Assembly: GCF_014195325.1 (NCBI RefSeq)
Contig: NZ_JACIBK010000004.1
Span: 361,320-425,319, forward strand
Direction: 5' to 3'
Length of the DNA stretch: 64,000 nt
Origin: Rhizobium sp. BK650
GTDB lineage: Bacteria; Pseudomonadota; Alphaproteobacteria; Rhizobiales; Rhizobiaceae
A program made the translations under genes and the position numbers. The number at the start of each line of letters is the position of its first letter. Position 1 is the first letter of the stretch. The notes beneath the pieces are model-generated. The model did not search any database and was not told the DNA's origin. It saw only the letters and a list, made by a program, of their open reading frames with translations. This document shows positions 37,069-46,876 of the stretch, piece by piece.

Positions 37069-39438
37069 CTAGCGCCGCCCGCGCGGGGGCCTCGTTCCGA
37101 CCTTTTTGCGAGCGCGGCCTGCGTCGCGCCGTCCCGCCTTGTGGAAGGAGCGCACAGCCGTCGGCATCTTGCGTCCCTCGCTCACCATTTCAAAACGCAG
37201 GGCACCAGCAAGCGGAATCGCCTCTGCCAGCCGCACCGTCACATCGTCGCCGAGACGATAGCCGAGCCCGGTTTTTTCACCCGTCAGCGCCTGATGTGCC
37301 TCGTCATAGATGAAGTAGTCTGTGCCGAGCGTAGATATGGGGATGAAACCATCGGCGCCATAGTCCGGCAGCAAGATAAACAGACCGGATTTTGTGACGC
37401 CCGAAACGCGGCCCTCGAATTCCTGACCGATGCGGCCGGCGAGATGATGGGCGATCAGACGATCGACCGTCTCGCGTTCGGCGGCCATAGCGCGACGTTC
37501 GAAGGTCGAGATCTCGGCAGCGATATCGTCGAGCGTTGCCTCCTCCTCCGGCGTGATGCCGCCTTCGCCGAGGCCGAGCGAACCGACCAGCGCGCGGTGC
37601 ACGATGAGGTCGGCATAACGGCGGATCGGGGAAGTGAAGTGCGCATACTTCATCAGGTTCAGGCCGAAATGGCCAATATTCTCGGGGCTGTAGATTGCCT
37701 GGCTCTGCGAGCGCAGAACCATTTCGTTGACCATGGTCTGGTGCGGCGTCCCGTCCGCCTTGGCGAGAATGCCGTTGAAGCTGTTGGCGCGCACATTGCC
37801 GCCTTTGGCGAGCGAGATGCCAAGCGTAGCGAGGAACTCGCGCAGCACTTCCTGCTTGGCGAGCGTCGGCGAGTCGTGGATGCGGTAGATCAGCGCCTGG
37901 CGCTTTTTCTCCAGCGTCTCGGCAGCGGCGACATTCGCCTGGATCATCATTTCTTCGATCAGCTTGTGCGCATCGAGGCGCGGCGGCACGAACACACGGT
38001 CGACGGTGCCGTCGGGCTTCAGCAGGATCTTGCGCTCCGGCATATCGAGTTCGAGCGGCTGGCGCCGTTCGCGGCCGCGCTTCATCGTTTCGTAGGCGTG
38101 CCAGAGCGGCCTCAGGATTGGTTCCAGCATCGGGCCGGTCTTGTCGTCGGGCTTGCCGTCTATTGCCGCCTGCGCCTGCTGATAGGAGAGCTTGGCCGCG
38201 CTTTTCATCATGATGCGGTGGAAAGTATGGCCGATCTTGCGGCCCTCCTTCGAGAAGACCATGCGTACGGCAAGGGCAGGGCGGTCGACGCCTTCCTTCA
38301 GCGAGCAGAGGTCGTTGGAGATACGCTCCGGCAGCATCGGTACGACGCGGTCGGGGAAATAGACCGAATTGCCGCGCTTCAAAGCTTCGCGGTCGAGCGG
38401 CGAGTTCGGCCGCACATACCAGGAGACGTCGGCAATCGCGACGGTGACGATGACGCCGCCGGCATTCTCCTCTGAGGGGTCGGCCTCGGCATAGACGGCA
38501 TCGTCGTGATCCTTCGCATCGGCCGGGTCGATGGTGATCAACGGCATATCGCGCCAGTCTTCCCTATGCGACATGGTGGCAGGCTTTGCCGCATCCGCCT
38601 CGGCTATGACGGCAGGCGGGAAGATATGCGGAATGCCGTGGGCATGAATGGCGATCATCGAGATCGCCTTTTCGGAGCCGACCGAACCGATAACGGAGAG
38701 CACTTTGGCGCGGGCCAGTCCGAAACGGCCAAGGCGGGCGATTTCAACCTCGACCAGATCGCCGTCCTGCGCATCGCCCTTGTAATCGGGGTCGATCACC
38801 ATTTCCTCGCCGCGCCGGTCGATCGGCAGCAGGCGCCCGGCACCTCCCGGCGCGTCCTTGAAGACGCCCATGGTCGCGCCCCGCCGCTTGTCGATCACTT
38901 TGATGATGCGGGCCGTATAGGCCGGGCCACCACGGTCGACTGCCGGGAATATCTTCGCGAGGATACGATCGCCCAGGCCAGCAACAGGCGACTTGCCCTT
39001 ACCCTGACGGCCGGCCGGCGATTGCTGGCGAATGGCGACGGCCGGCGCCACGCCCTGATCCTCCGGCCATTCGGCCGGTCGGCCGATCAGCTCGCCGTCC
39101 TTGTCACGCGTGGTGATGTCGAGCACGGTGACGGGCGGCAGGGCACCCGGCCGGATCAGCGACTTGCGGGTCTTCTGCAGCATGCCTTCCTGCTCCAGTT
39201 CCTGAAGCAGGTGCTTGAGCTCGACACGGCTTTCCCCCTTCAGCCCAAAGGCCTTAGCAAGCTCGCGCTTGGAGGCCTTCTGCGGATGCTCGGCGATGAA
39301 GCGCAGGATAACCTCGCGCGGCGGCAGAATGCCGTGCACGATATTCAGCGGCTCGGGCGCAGCTTCCCTGCTCGCGCGTCCGAACTTTCCCGGGCGTTTG
39401 CCCAGGGCTCTCGTAGTCTCGCGCGGTTCTCTCGCCAC
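37069..39438 (-). CDS. rnr: ribonuclease R
   Basis: A 789-residue RNB-family 3'-5' exoribonuclease that degrades structured RNA. An N-terminal helix-turn-helix-like region is followed by cold-shock-type OB folds. The RNB catalytic core contains ITIDPADAKDHDDAVYA with the metal-binding aspartates. A C-terminal S1 domain (EGRVSGVTKSGLFILLPDYG) and a basic tail complete it. It starts two bases after the topA stop, so the two are clearly one unit. Confidence 0.95.
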   Translation of the reverse strand: MAREPRETTRALGKRPGKFGRASREAAPEPLNIVHGILPPREVILRFIAEHPQKASKRELAKAFGLKGESRVELKHLLQELEQEGMLQKTRKSLIRPGALPPVTVLDITTRDKDGELIGRPAEWPEDQGVAPAVAIRQQSPAGRQGKGKSPVAGLGDRILAKIFPAVDRGGPAYTARIIKVIDKRRGATMGVFKDAPGGAGRLLPIDRRGEEMVIDPDYKGDAQDGDLVEVEIARLGRFGLARAKVLSVIGSVGSEKAISMIAIHAHGIPHIFPPAVIAEADAAKPATMSHREDWRDMPLITIDPADAKDHDDAVYAEADPSEENAGGVIVTVAIADVSWYVRPNSPLDREALKRGNSVYFPDRVVPMLPERISNDLCSLKEGVDRPALAVRMVFSKEGRKIGHTFHRIMMKSAAKLSYQQAQAAIDGKPDDKTGPMLEPILRPLWHAYETMKRGRERRQPLELDMPERKILLKPDGTVDRVFVPPRLDAHKLIEEMMIQANVAAAETLEKKRQALIYRIHDSPTLAKQEVLREFLATLGISLAKGGNVRANSFNGILAKADGTPHQTMVNEMVLRSQSQAIYSPENIGHFGLNLMKYAHFTSPIRRYADLIVHRALVGSLGLGEGGITPEEEATLDDIAAEISTFERRAMAAERETVDRLIAHHLAGRIGQEFEGRVSGVTKSGLFILLPDYGADGFIPISTLGTDYFIYDEAHQALTGEKTGLGYRLGDDVTVRLAEAIPLAGALRFEMVSEGRKMPTAVRSFHKAGRRDAGRARKKVGTRPPRGRR

Positions 39439-39440
39439 TC

Positions 39441-42101
39441 TCAGCTCTTTTTCGTTTTCGCCGCTGCTTTCGGCTTTGCAGCGGTCTTCGTCGTCTTGGC
39501 TTCGGCCGCCGCGGCCTTCGGTTTCGCGGCGGATTTAGCCTTCGCAGCCGTCTTAGCCTTGGTCTTTCCAGCAGGCGCCTTGCCGGCTTTTTCCGCAATC
39601 AGCGCCAGCGCTTCCTCAACGGTGATCGTCTGCGGATCCTTGCCTTTGGGTAGCGTCGCATTGACCTTGCCCCAGTTGACATAGGGACCATAGCGGCCGT
39701 CGCGAACGGTGATCGCACCGCCGTCAGGATGATCGCCGAGTTCCTTCAGGGCGGCTGGCGTTCCGCGGTTGCCGCCCGGCGCCTTGGCCTGCTTTTCGGC
39801 AATCAGCGTCACGGCGCGGTTGAGGCCGACCGAGAAGACGTCCTCAATGCTCTCCAGATTGGCATAGGTGCCGTCATGCAGCAGGAACGGCCCATAGCGG
39901 CCGAGCCCGGAAGAGATCATCTTGCCGGTTTCCGGATGTTTGCCGATATCGCGCGGCAGTGAAATCAGCGCCATTGCCTTTTCATAGTCGATATCTTCGG
40001 GCTTCCAGCCCTTCGGCAGCGAAGAGCGCTTGGCATCCTTGCCGTCGCCGCGCTGGATATAGGGTCCAAAACGGCCGGAGCGCAGGGTCAGTTCCTCGCC
40101 GGTGGTCGGGTCGGTGCCGAGGCTCTTCGGCTCGTTCAGCGCAGCGCCTTCGGCCTCACCGCCATTCTCGGAGGAGAGCTGACGGGTATAATTGCACTCG
40201 GGGTAGTTCGAGCAGCCGACGAAGGCGCCGTATTTGCCGAGCTTCAGCGACAGGTTGCCGGTGCCGCACACCTGGCAGATACGCGGATCGCTGCCGTCTT
40301 CGCGCTTCGGGAAGACTAGGGGTGCGAGCGCCTCGTTGAGCGAGTCCAGAACGTTGGTGACGCGCAGCTCTTTGGTGTCTTCGATCTGCGAGAAGAAATC
40401 CTTCCAGAAGTCGCGAAGAACCTGCTTCCAGTTCAGTTCGCCGGCCGAAATCCGGTCGAGCTTCTCTTCGAGGTCGGCCGTGAAGTCATATTCGACATAC
40501 TTGGTGAAGAAGCTTTCGAGGAAGGCGGTGACCAGACGCCCCTTCGCCTGCGGGATCAGCTTGCGCTTGTCGATCGTCACATAGTCGCGGTCGCGCAAGG
40601 TCGCCAGCGTCGCGGCATAGGTCGACGGCCGGCCGATGCCGAGCTCTTCCATCTTCTTGATGAGCGAGGCTTCGGAATAACGCGGCGGCGGCTCGGTAAA
40701 GTGCTGCGTGGAGTTGATCTTCTGCCTGGCGAGGTTCTCGCGCGCATTGATTTCCGGCAGGCGGCCATCCTCGTCGTCGGCATCGTCGCTCTGTTCGCCA
40801 TCCTCCTTCTGGTCGGTATAGGCGGCGATGAAGCCGTCGAAGCGGATGACGGAACCGACGGCACGTAAGCCCGCCTTCCGACCATTATTGTCAGCCAGGA
40901 TCTCGGCTGTCGTACGCTCGATTTCGGCCGAGGCCATCTGGCTGGCGATGCCGCGCTTCCAGATCAGGTCATAGAGACGAATCTGGTCGGCATCGAGGAA
41001 CTTGCGGACACGATCCGGCGAACGGTTGAAGTCGGTCGGGCGGATCGCTTCATGTGCCTCCTGGGCATTCTTCGCCTTGGTGGAGTAGAAGCGTGCCTTT
41101 TCGGGCAGGTATCGGTCACCGAACTGCTCGCCGATGGCGCGCCGTGCCGCATCGATCGCTTCAGGCGCCATCTGCACGCCGTCGGTACGCATATAGGTGA
41201 TGAGACCAACGGTTTCGCCGCCGATGTCGACGCCTTCATAAAGCTTCTGCGCGATCTGCATGGTGCGCGAGGCCGAGAAGCCGAGCTTGGAGGAGGCGGC
41301 CTGCTGCAAAGTGGAGGTGGTGAAAGGCGGGGCCGGGTTGCGCTTGACGGGCTTTGCCTCGACGCTTTCGACGACATAGCTCGCGCCTTCAAGCAGCGCC
41401 TTCAGCTTGCCGGCTTCATCGCCATTAGCGATCGAGCGCGGTTGCAGCCGCTTTCCGTCGGCAGAAACCAGCCTCGCCTCGAATTCGTCGCCGCGCGGCG
41501 TCTTCAAGAGCGCCGAAAGGTTCCAGTATTCTTCGGAGATGAAGCGCTCGATCTCGGATTCACGATCGCAGACGAGCCGCAGCGCCACCGACTGCACGCG
41601 GCCGGCAGACCGTGCGCCGGGCAGCTTGCGCCAGAGAACCGGCGAGAGGTTGAAGCCGACGAGATAGTCGAGCGCGCGGCGGGCAAGATAGGCGTCGACC
41701 AGCGGGACGTCGATATCGCGCGGATCGGCCATCGCGTCGAGCACGGCCTTCTTGGTGATGGCGTTGAAGACGACGCGCTTGACCGGCTTGCCGTTGATGA
41801 CCCGTTTCTTGTTCAGAAGGTCGAGCACATGCCAAGAGATAGCCTCACCTTCGCGATCAGGGTCGGTTGCAAGAAACAGGGCATCGGAGGATTTCACCGC
41901 GTCTGCAATATCCTTCATGCGCTTGGAAGAGGCGCCATCCACCTCCCACAGCATCTCGAAATCCTGATCCGGAAGGACGGAGCCGTCCTTGGCAGGCAGA
42001 TCGCGCACATGGCCGAAGGAGGCGAGCACCTTGTATCCTGGACCAAGATACTTGTTGATCGTCTTTGCCTTGGCAGGCGATTCCACCACTACAACATTCA
42101 T
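39441..42101 (-). CDS. topA: DNA topoisomerase I
   Basis: An 886-residue type IA topoisomerase that relaxes negative supercoils. The Toprim domain is at the N-terminus (MNVVVVESPAKAKTINKYLG, ATDPDREGEAISWH). The catalytic Tyr is in GLITYMRTDGVQ. One C-terminal Cys4 zinc motif (CQVCGTGNLSLKLGKYGAF ... GCSNYPEC) is followed by repeated GRYGPF-type modules and an Ala/Lys-rich basic tail of about 50 residues that probably binds DNA. It heads the topA-rnr-DUF983 unit. Confidence 0.97.
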   Translation of the reverse strand: MNVVVVESPAKAKTINKYLGPGYKVLASFGHVRDLPAKDGSVLPDQDFEMLWEVDGASSKRMKDIADAVKSSDALFLATDPDREGEAISWHVLDLLNKKRVINGKPVKRVVFNAITKKAVLDAMADPRDIDVPLVDAYLARRALDYLVGFNLSPVLWRKLPGARSAGRVQSVALRLVCDRESEIERFISEEYWNLSALLKTPRGDEFEARLVSADGKRLQPRSIANGDEAGKLKALLEGASYVVESVEAKPVKRNPAPPFTTSTLQQAASSKLGFSASRTMQIAQKLYEGVDIGGETVGLITYMRTDGVQMAPEAIDAARRAIGEQFGDRYLPEKARFYSTKAKNAQEAHEAIRPTDFNRSPDRVRKFLDADQIRLYDLIWKRGIASQMASAEIERTTAEILADNNGRKAGLRAVGSVIRFDGFIAAYTDQKEDGEQSDDADDEDGRLPEINARENLARQKINSTQHFTEPPPRYSEASLIKKMEELGIGRPSTYAATLATLRDRDYVTIDKRKLIPQAKGRLVTAFLESFFTKYVEYDFTADLEEKLDRISAGELNWKQVLRDFWKDFFSQIEDTKELRVTNVLDSLNEALAPLVFPKREDGSDPRICQVCGTGNLSLKLGKYGAFVGCSNYPECNYTRQLSSENGGEAEGAALNEPKSLGTDPTTGEELTLRSGRFGPYIQRGDGKDAKRSSLPKGWKPEDIDYEKAMALISLPRDIGKHPETGKMISSGLGRYGPFLLHDGTYANLESIEDVFSVGLNRAVTLIAEKQAKAPGGNRGTPAALKELGDHPDGGAITVRDGRYGPYVNWGKVNATLPKGKDPQTITVEEALALIAEKAGKAPAGKTKAKTAAKAKSAAKPKAAAAEAKTTKTAAKPKAAAKTKKS

Positions 42102-42258
42102 GATGATTCTCTAAAAAAGATACCGAACCGGCGAAGTAGCAGGCGCAATACGCACTGCAACATGAATGCCGGCCCTCCGACATGGACAGGGAATTCGCTG
42201 CGGTCAAGAGGTTTGGTCGAATTTTACCTCTTTGCGGTGTTTCGCAACTATTGCGGGA

Positions 42259-42289
42259 TTGAAAGAGTGTTGCAATTAAGGATAATTGC
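42259..42289 (+). promoter_or_regulatory. promoter with overlapping dyad upstream of the 68-residue protein gene
   Basis: TTGAAA (42259-42264), a 17-base spacer and ATAATT (42282-42287) form a fair vegetative promoter. A perfect dyad, GCAATTA-AGGA-TAATTGC (42272-42289), covers the -10 region, where a bound repressor would block polymerase. It also stands upstream of divergent topA. Confidence 0.5.
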
Positions 42290-42347
42290 TCTATCGTTTT
42301 TGAAGCGTTGTTCAGGTTCGTTATCAAGCAATTTCACAGAGACAATT

Positions 42348-42554
42348 ATGACGCCCGAGATTGCAGAGAAAGATACCAATCGCTCGGCGTCGCTTGAGAA
42401 CATTGCTTTCATCCGGCAGATGCTCGCAGAATTGCACCAGATGGCAGAACGCGAAGAGGCGGAGATGCTGAGCTATCTCATCGAAATGGCCTATGTCGAA
42501 GCCGGGGACCTCCAGTCGCGCATCAGTGGCGGCTCAGTCCAGCATGGAAATTGA
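42348..42554 (+). CDS. small acidic helical protein, unknown
   Basis: A 68-residue protein (MTPEIAEKDTNRSASLENIA ...) that is acidic and probably all helical (FIRQMLAELHQMAEREEAEM and LSYLIEMAYVEAGDL have helical heptad character). The open frame continues far upstream through topA antisense, but the ATG at 42348 follows the promoter at 42259-42287. I recognise no domain. Its last 21 bases overlap the convergent dprA 3' end. Confidence 0.7.
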   Translation: MTPEIAEKDTNRSASLENIAFIRQMLAELHQMAEREEAEMLSYLIEMAYVEAGDLQSRISGGSVQHGN

Positions 42555-43682
42555 AATCAGTCCGCCGGCATGGCGGTGAAGCCGACCGGCCATATCCAGC
42601 TCCAGAAGAACGAGATAGACCGCAGAAGCAGAAAGGCCGGTGTGGCGGATGATGTCATCGACCTCCACCGGCGTCGGGCCCAGCGCATCGATGACGAGCG
42701 AGCGATCGGTTTCGTCGGGCGGAAGCGACATCCTGCTGTCTTCGCGCTTCGGCTCTTCGGCTGATGACCGTGAGAAAAGATCGGGCTGTGACAGCGGCGT
42801 CAACGCTTCCACGACATCCTCAGGCGAAGTGACGATCGTCGCCCCCTCCTTCAGAAGGCCGTTTGTGCCGTGGCAGCGCGGATCGAGCGGCGAACCCGGC
42901 ACGGCAAAGACCAGCCGCCCGAATTCGCCGGCCATCCGCGCCGTGATAAGCGAGCCGGAACGAACTGCTGCCTCCACGACCGCGACGCCGAGCGAGATGC
43001 CAGCAATCAGCCGGTTGCGGCGAGGGAAATCACGGGCACGGGGCTCCCAGCCGAAAGGCATCTCGCTGACCGCAAGCCCGTTGCCATTCCATATCGCCTC
43101 CAGCAGTCCGACATTTTCGGGCGGGTAGGGTTGGTCCAGCCCCCCGGCCATTGCGGCAATGGTGCCGGTATCGAGGCTTGCTCGATGGGCGGCGGTGTCG
43201 ATGCCGCGGGCAAGGCCGGAGACAACGGCGTAGCCGGCCCGGCCGCAGTCTCGGGCGATCATCGCGGCGAACTTCGAGCCGCTGATGGAAGCATTGCGCG
43301 AACCGACAATGCCGACCGCCGGCCTGTTCAGCACGGAAAGATTGCCCTTGACCGTCAGCAGCGGCGGCGCGCCATCGATCTGGCGCAGCGCCTGCGGGTA
43401 GTCGGGCTCGCCGATGCCGACGAAACGGGCGCCGAAGCGCTGTACCGCCTCGAGCTCGCGATGCGCTTCAGCCTCGGAGGCAATACGGATCGAGCGTGTC
43501 GCTCCGCCGCGTGCCGATAGCTCCGGCAGCATCGCAAGCGCGGCCTCCGCCGAGCCGAAATGATTGATAAGGTCGCGAAAGGTCGCGGGGCCGACATTGT
43601 CGGAACGGATCAGCCGCAGCCAGGCGATCCTCTGCTTGTCGGTCAGCGCAACTCCCTTTGGCCTTGCGCCGAGCGCGTCCAT
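42534..43682 (-). CDS. dprA: DNA processing protein DprA
   Basis: A 382-residue protein that loads RecA on incoming single-stranded DNA in transformation. The Rossmann-type core shows VGIVGSRNASISG, SGLARGIDTAAHRASL and GSPLDPRCHGTNGLLKEGA. The C-terminal winged-helix domain is present (IDALGPTPVEVDDIIRHTGL). Its ATG overlaps the plsY stop by one base (TAATG), so it is translated together with plsY. Confidence 0.95.
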   Translation of the reverse strand: MDALGARPKGVALTDKQRIAWLRLIRSDNVGPATFRDLINHFGSAEAALAMLPELSARGGATRSIRIASEAEAHRELEAVQRFGARFVGIGEPDYPQALRQIDGAPPLLTVKGNLSVLNRPAVGIVGSRNASISGSKFAAMIARDCGRAGYAVVSGLARGIDTAAHRASLDTGTIAAMAGGLDQPYPPENVGLLEAIWNGNGLAVSEMPFGWEPRARDFPRRNRLIAGISLGVAVVEAAVRSGSLITARMAGEFGRLVFAVPGSPLDPRCHGTNGLLKEGATIVTSPEDVVEALTPLSQPDLFSRSSAEEPKREDSRMSLPPDETDRSLVIDALGPTPVEVDDIIRHTGLSASAVYLVLLELDMAGRLHRHAGGLISISMLD

Positions 43683-44302
43683 TATCCCTTAGCCCCGATC
43701 TTGCTTTCCGTGCCGTTCATCAGGCGGGAAATATTGGCCTTGTGCTTCCAATAGGAGATGACGGTCATGATGGCCATGATCGCCGCAACCTTTTCGTTGC
43801 CTAATATCAACAATGCAACCGGTATGACAAGCATGGCGATCAGCGCGGAAAGCGAGGAGTAGCGGGTGATAAAGGCGGTTCCCAGCCAGACGGCTGCAAA
43901 CAGCAGGACCATGAGCGGCGCAACACCAAGCAGCGTGCCGATATAGGTAGCGACACCCTTGCCGCCCTTGAAGCCGATCCAGACGGGGAAGAGATGGCCG
44001 ATGAAGGCGAAGAAACCGGCGATGATGCCGGCTTCCTCGCCCGCCAAATAGGCCATGATCCAGGCGGCGGCGGCAGCCTTCAGCGCGTCGAGCAGCAGCG
44101 TTGCGGCTGCAAGCTTCTTGTTGCCGGTGCGCAGCACATTGGTCGCGCCGATATTGCCGGAGCCGATGCTGCGCACGTCGCCAAGCCCCGCGGCGCGCGT
44201 CAGGATGAGGCCGAATGGGATCGAGCCAAGCAGGTAGCCGACGACGACCGCTGCAAGCGCCAGAGGCAGTGTAATCTGCCAGGTGACAAGATCAGATATC
44301 AT
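43682..44302 (-). CDS. plsY: glycerol-3-phosphate acyltransferase PlsY
   Basis: A 206-residue membrane acyltransferase that uses acyl-phosphate to make lysophosphatidic acid, the first phospholipid precursor. The family loops are intact: [36 protein letters not shown] and [18 protein letters not shown]. The frame is open to 44479, but Met at 44302 ([17 protein letters not shown]) starts the first helix. It lies 50 bases after the dihydroorotase-like gene in the pyrB unit. Confidence 0.95.
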   Translation of the reverse strand: MISDLVTWQITLPLALAAVVVGYLLGSIPFGLILTRAAGLGDVRSIGSGNIGATNVLRTGNKKLAAATLLLDALKAAAAAWIMAYLAGEEAGIIAGFFAFIGHLFPVWIGFKGGKGVATYIGTLLGVAPLMVLLFAAVWLGTAFITRYSSLSALIAMLVIPVALLILGNEKVAAIMAIMTVISYWKHKANISRLMNGTESKIGAKG

Positions 44303-44352
44303 TTTGTTCCCCAATTCTTTGCCGGAGGCCGCCCGGAAGGGCAGGGCAGCAC

Positions 44353-45645
44353 CTAGCTCTGCAATGCGTGAACCAGCTTGCCGCCGACATAGGTCGCAAC
44401 GGCTCGCCCGCTGAAGCGTGCATCCTCGAACGGCGTATTCTTCGAACGGGAAAGAAGCATGTCCTTTGCGACAAGCCAAGGTTCTTCCAGATCGATCAAT
44501 GCGATATCAGCTTTCGCCCCAGGCTTCAGCGTCCCGGCATCAAGACCGAAGATCTGCGCCGGGCGCGTGGACATCGCATCGATCAGCCGCATCAGGCTGA
44601 CCTGCTCGCTGTGATAGAGCCGCAAAGCTGCCGCGAGCATGGTTTCAAGGCCCACAGCGCCATCTTCCGCCTCGCCGAAGGGCAGGCGCTTGGTATCGAC
44701 GTCCTGCGGATCATGCGAGGAGACGATGATGTCGATAGCGCCCCTTGCCAGCGCATCCACCATTGCTACACGGTCGTCTTCGGAGCGCAGTGGCGGGTAG
44801 AGCTTGAAGAAGGTCCGGTATTCGCCGATGTCGTTCTCGTTCAGCGCCAGATTGTTGATCGACACGCCGCAGGTGACCTTCGCGCCGCGCGAGCGGGCAA
44901 GCTCGATCGCCTCGACCGATTCCGGCACTGATATCATTGCCGCGTGATAGTTGCCGCGCGTCAGCTGGGCGATGCGCAGGTCGCGTTCGAGCGGGATCAA
45001 CTCCGCTTCCTTCGGAATGCCGGAAAGGCCAAGCCAGCTTGCGAGCAGGCCTTCATGCATGACTCCGTTGGCGCCGAGATATTTGTCGCGCGTTGCGCAG
45101 GAAATGACGGCGCCGAATTCGCGTGCATAGGTCATCACCCGGCGCAGGACCTGCGTATCGGAAATGCTGGCATGCGCATCGGTGAAGGTAACGGCGCCCG
45201 CCTGCATCAATAAGCCGATTTCCGTCATCTCCTCACCGGCAAGCCCCTTGGTGATGGCCGCTGCCGGATAGACGTTGACGATCGCCGTATCCCGCGCCGT
45301 CTTCTTGACGAACTCGACGAGCGCGATGTCGTCGATGATCGGATGCGTGTCCGGCATCATGACGATGGAGGTTACGCCGCCCGCCGCCGCCGCGCGGCTC
45401 GCCGAAGCAATGGTCTCGCGGTGCTCGCCGCCAGGTTCGCCGATATGGACGCGGGCATCGACGAGACCAGGGGTTGCGACGAGGCCGGTGCAATCACGCA
45501 CGGTCGCCCCTGCGGGCGTACCCTGGTTTTGCGCATCCTTGCCGGCGGCAACGATGAGGCCGTCCTTGACGATAACAGTGCCGACCTCATCGAGATCGCG
45601 GGAGGGGTCGATAATGCGGACGTTCTTGAGGACGAGATTGCTCAT
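44353..45645 (-). CDS. pyrX: dihydroorotase-like protein lacking metal ligands (PyrC'/PyrX type)
   Basis: A 430-residue amidohydrolase-fold protein of the class I dihydroorotase family, next to pyrB. The catalytic residues are degraded. The HxH motif reads [10 protein letters not shown] (Arg65 for the first His). The HAED-type His is replaced in ISCATRDK (183-187). The second His of the YHxxH block is lost in NYHAAMIS (233-239). TDHAPH reads SSHDPQ. The fold motifs GLETML and PAQIFGL remain. In Pseudomonas an inactive PyrC' is needed to assemble aspartate transcarbamoylase, and that structural role is the best guess. Its ATG overlaps the pyrB stop by four bases (ATGA). The active dihydroorotase must be encoded elsewhere. 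Confidence 0.85.
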   Translation of the reverse strand: MSNLVLKNVRIIDPSRDLDEVGTVIVKDGLIVAAGKDAQNQGTPAGATVRDCTGLVATPGLVDARVHIGEPGGEHRETIASASRAAAAGGVTSIVMMPDTHPIIDDIALVEFVKKTARDTAIVNVYPAAAITKGLAGEEMTEIGLLMQAGAVTFTDAHASISDTQVLRRVMTYAREFGAVISCATRDKYLGANGVMHEGLLASWLGLSGIPKEAELIPLERDLRIAQLTRGNYHAAMISVPESVEAIELARSRGAKVTCGVSINNLALNENDIGEYRTFFKLYPPLRSEDDRVAMVDALARGAIDIIVSSHDPQDVDTKRLPFGEAEDGAVGLETMLAAALRLYHSEQVSLMRLIDAMSTRPAQIFGLDAGTLKPGAKADIALIDLEEPWLVAKDMLLSRSKNTPFEDARFSGRAVATYVGGKLVHALQS

Positions 45646-46598
45646 GCGCCCACTCCATCAGTACGAGGACCCTGGTTCTGGGAGACGAGCAGTGCCTCCA
45701 TGACAGCCATGCGCACCGCGACCCCCATTTCGACCTGTTCCGCAATCACGCTCTGCGGACCATCGGCGACCTCGGAGGCGATTTCGACGCCACGGTTCAT
45801 CGGTCCCGGATGCATGACCAGTGCATCCTCTTTCGCCGCCTTCAGCGTTTCGGCATCGAGGCCGTAGAAATGATAATATTCGCGCACCGACGGCACGAAG
45901 GCGCCAGACATGCGCTCGCGCTGCAGCCGAAGCATCATCACGACATCGGCGTCCTTCAGCCCTTCCTTCATCGAATGGAAGACCTCGACGCCCATTTCGG
46001 CAATCCCCGCCGGCAGCAGCGTCGCCGGAGCCACGACCCGCACCCGCGCGCCCATGGCATTCAGAAGCAGGATGTTGGAGCGCGCCACGCGCGAATGTAA
46101 GACGTCGCCGCAGATCGCCACGATGATGCGCGACAGCCGGCCCTTGGCGCGGCGGATGGTCAGCGCATCGAGCAGCGCCTGTGTCGGATGTTCGTGCTGG
46201 CCATCGCCGGCATTGACGACCGAGCAGGAGACCTTCTGGGCGAGAAGCGCTGCCGCACCGGCGCTGGAGTGACGGATGATCAGAACATCCGGCCGCATCG
46301 CATTCAGCGTCATCGCCGTGTCGATCAGCGTCTCGCCCTTCTTCACCGAGGAATTGCCGACTGACATGTTCATCACGTCGGCGCCGAGGCGTTTGCCGGC
46401 AAGTTCGAAGGAGGATTGTGTGCGTGTCGACGCTTCGAAGAAGAGGTTGATCTGCGTTAGTCCCCGGAGGGTCGACGTCTTCTTTTCTCGCTGCCGGCTG
46501 ATCTTGACGGCTTCGTCAGCCTTGTCGAGGAGATAGGTAATATCCTGCTCGGTGAGGCCCTTGATGCCAATGAGGTGACGGTGGGGGAAAAAGACCAT
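45642..46598 (-). CDS. pyrB: aspartate carbamoyltransferase catalytic subunit
   Basis: A 318-residue enzyme that joins carbamoyl phosphate and aspartate in the second step of pyrimidine synthesis. The carbamoyl-phosphate site [19 protein letters not shown], the SSVKKGETL loop, [14 protein letters not shown] and [13 protein letters not shown] are all present. The frame extends to 46688, but Met at 46598 ([15 protein letters not shown]) fits the family and the promoter at 46628-46656. No pyrI regulatory-subunit gene is nearby. Confidence 0.96.
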   Translation of the reverse strand: MVFFPHRHLIGIKGLTEQDITYLLDKADEAVKISRQREKKTSTLRGLTQINLFFEASTRTQSSFELAGKRLGADVMNMSVGNSSVKKGETLIDTAMTLNAMRPDVLIIRHSSAGAAALLAQKVSCSVVNAGDGQHEHPTQALLDALTIRRAKGRLSRIIVAICGDVLHSRVARSNILLLNAMGARVRVVAPATLLPAGIAEMGVEVFHSMKEGLKDADVVMMLRLQRERMSGAFVPSVREYYHFYGLDAETLKAAKEDALVMHPGPMNRGVEIASEVADGPQSVIAEQVEMGVAVRMAVMEALLVSQNQGPRTDGVGA

Positions 46599-46627
46599 GA
46601 CCCTGCCTCTTATTGTCTTCGCGGGGT

Positions 46628-46656
46628 CTATAAAGAGTGCGGGGGGAAGGGGCAAG
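46628..46656 (-). promoter_or_regulatory. sigma-70-type promoter of pyrB
   Basis: On the minus strand CTTGCC (46656-46651), a 17-base spacer and TTATAG (46633-46628) match the rhizobial vegetative consensus. Transcription would start near 46621, leaving a leader of only about 22 bases, too short for an attenuator. Confidence 0.6.
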
Positions 46657-46710
46657 CGCGTGCTGTGCGCAAATCCCATGTTCCCCATGCATTTTCCGTC
46701 GAATCCCGCT

Positions 46711-46825
46711 ACTGCATGATTCCTTAAATCGGAATCGATTAAGGATAGAATTACGCAGCAATTTAAGTGCTACAGCGTCCTTTCCGCGTCTGAGAAGACG
46801 TGCGCTGTAGAGCAGAATTCTGCTT
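46711..46825. repeat. rhizobial dispersed intergenic repeat with two hairpins
   Basis: This stretch (starting ACTGCATGATTCCTTAAATC) is one I recognise from many Rhizobium intergenic regions. It contains TCCTTAA/TTAAGGA (46721-46745) and a longer stem TACAGCG/CGCTGTA (46771-46809) enclosing CGTCT/AGACG. It lies between divergent pyrB and the acyl-CoA dehydrogenase gene. Only one copy is in the window, so the repeat status rests on memory. Confidence 0.65.
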
Positions 46826-46876
46826 ATCACGAACTTCCGGTTTCCCTTTGCCGGGCTCATGAAATAGAAGCGAACA

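Noticed and set aside
36604..38475. A 623-codon open frame on the plus strand opposite the DUF983 and rnr genes.
   Set aside because: Antisense to two recognised genes and spans their junction.
41052..42347. Upstream extension of the frame that contains the 68-residue protein.
   Set aside because: Antisense to topA; only the part from ATG 42348 follows a promoter and lies mainly outside topA.
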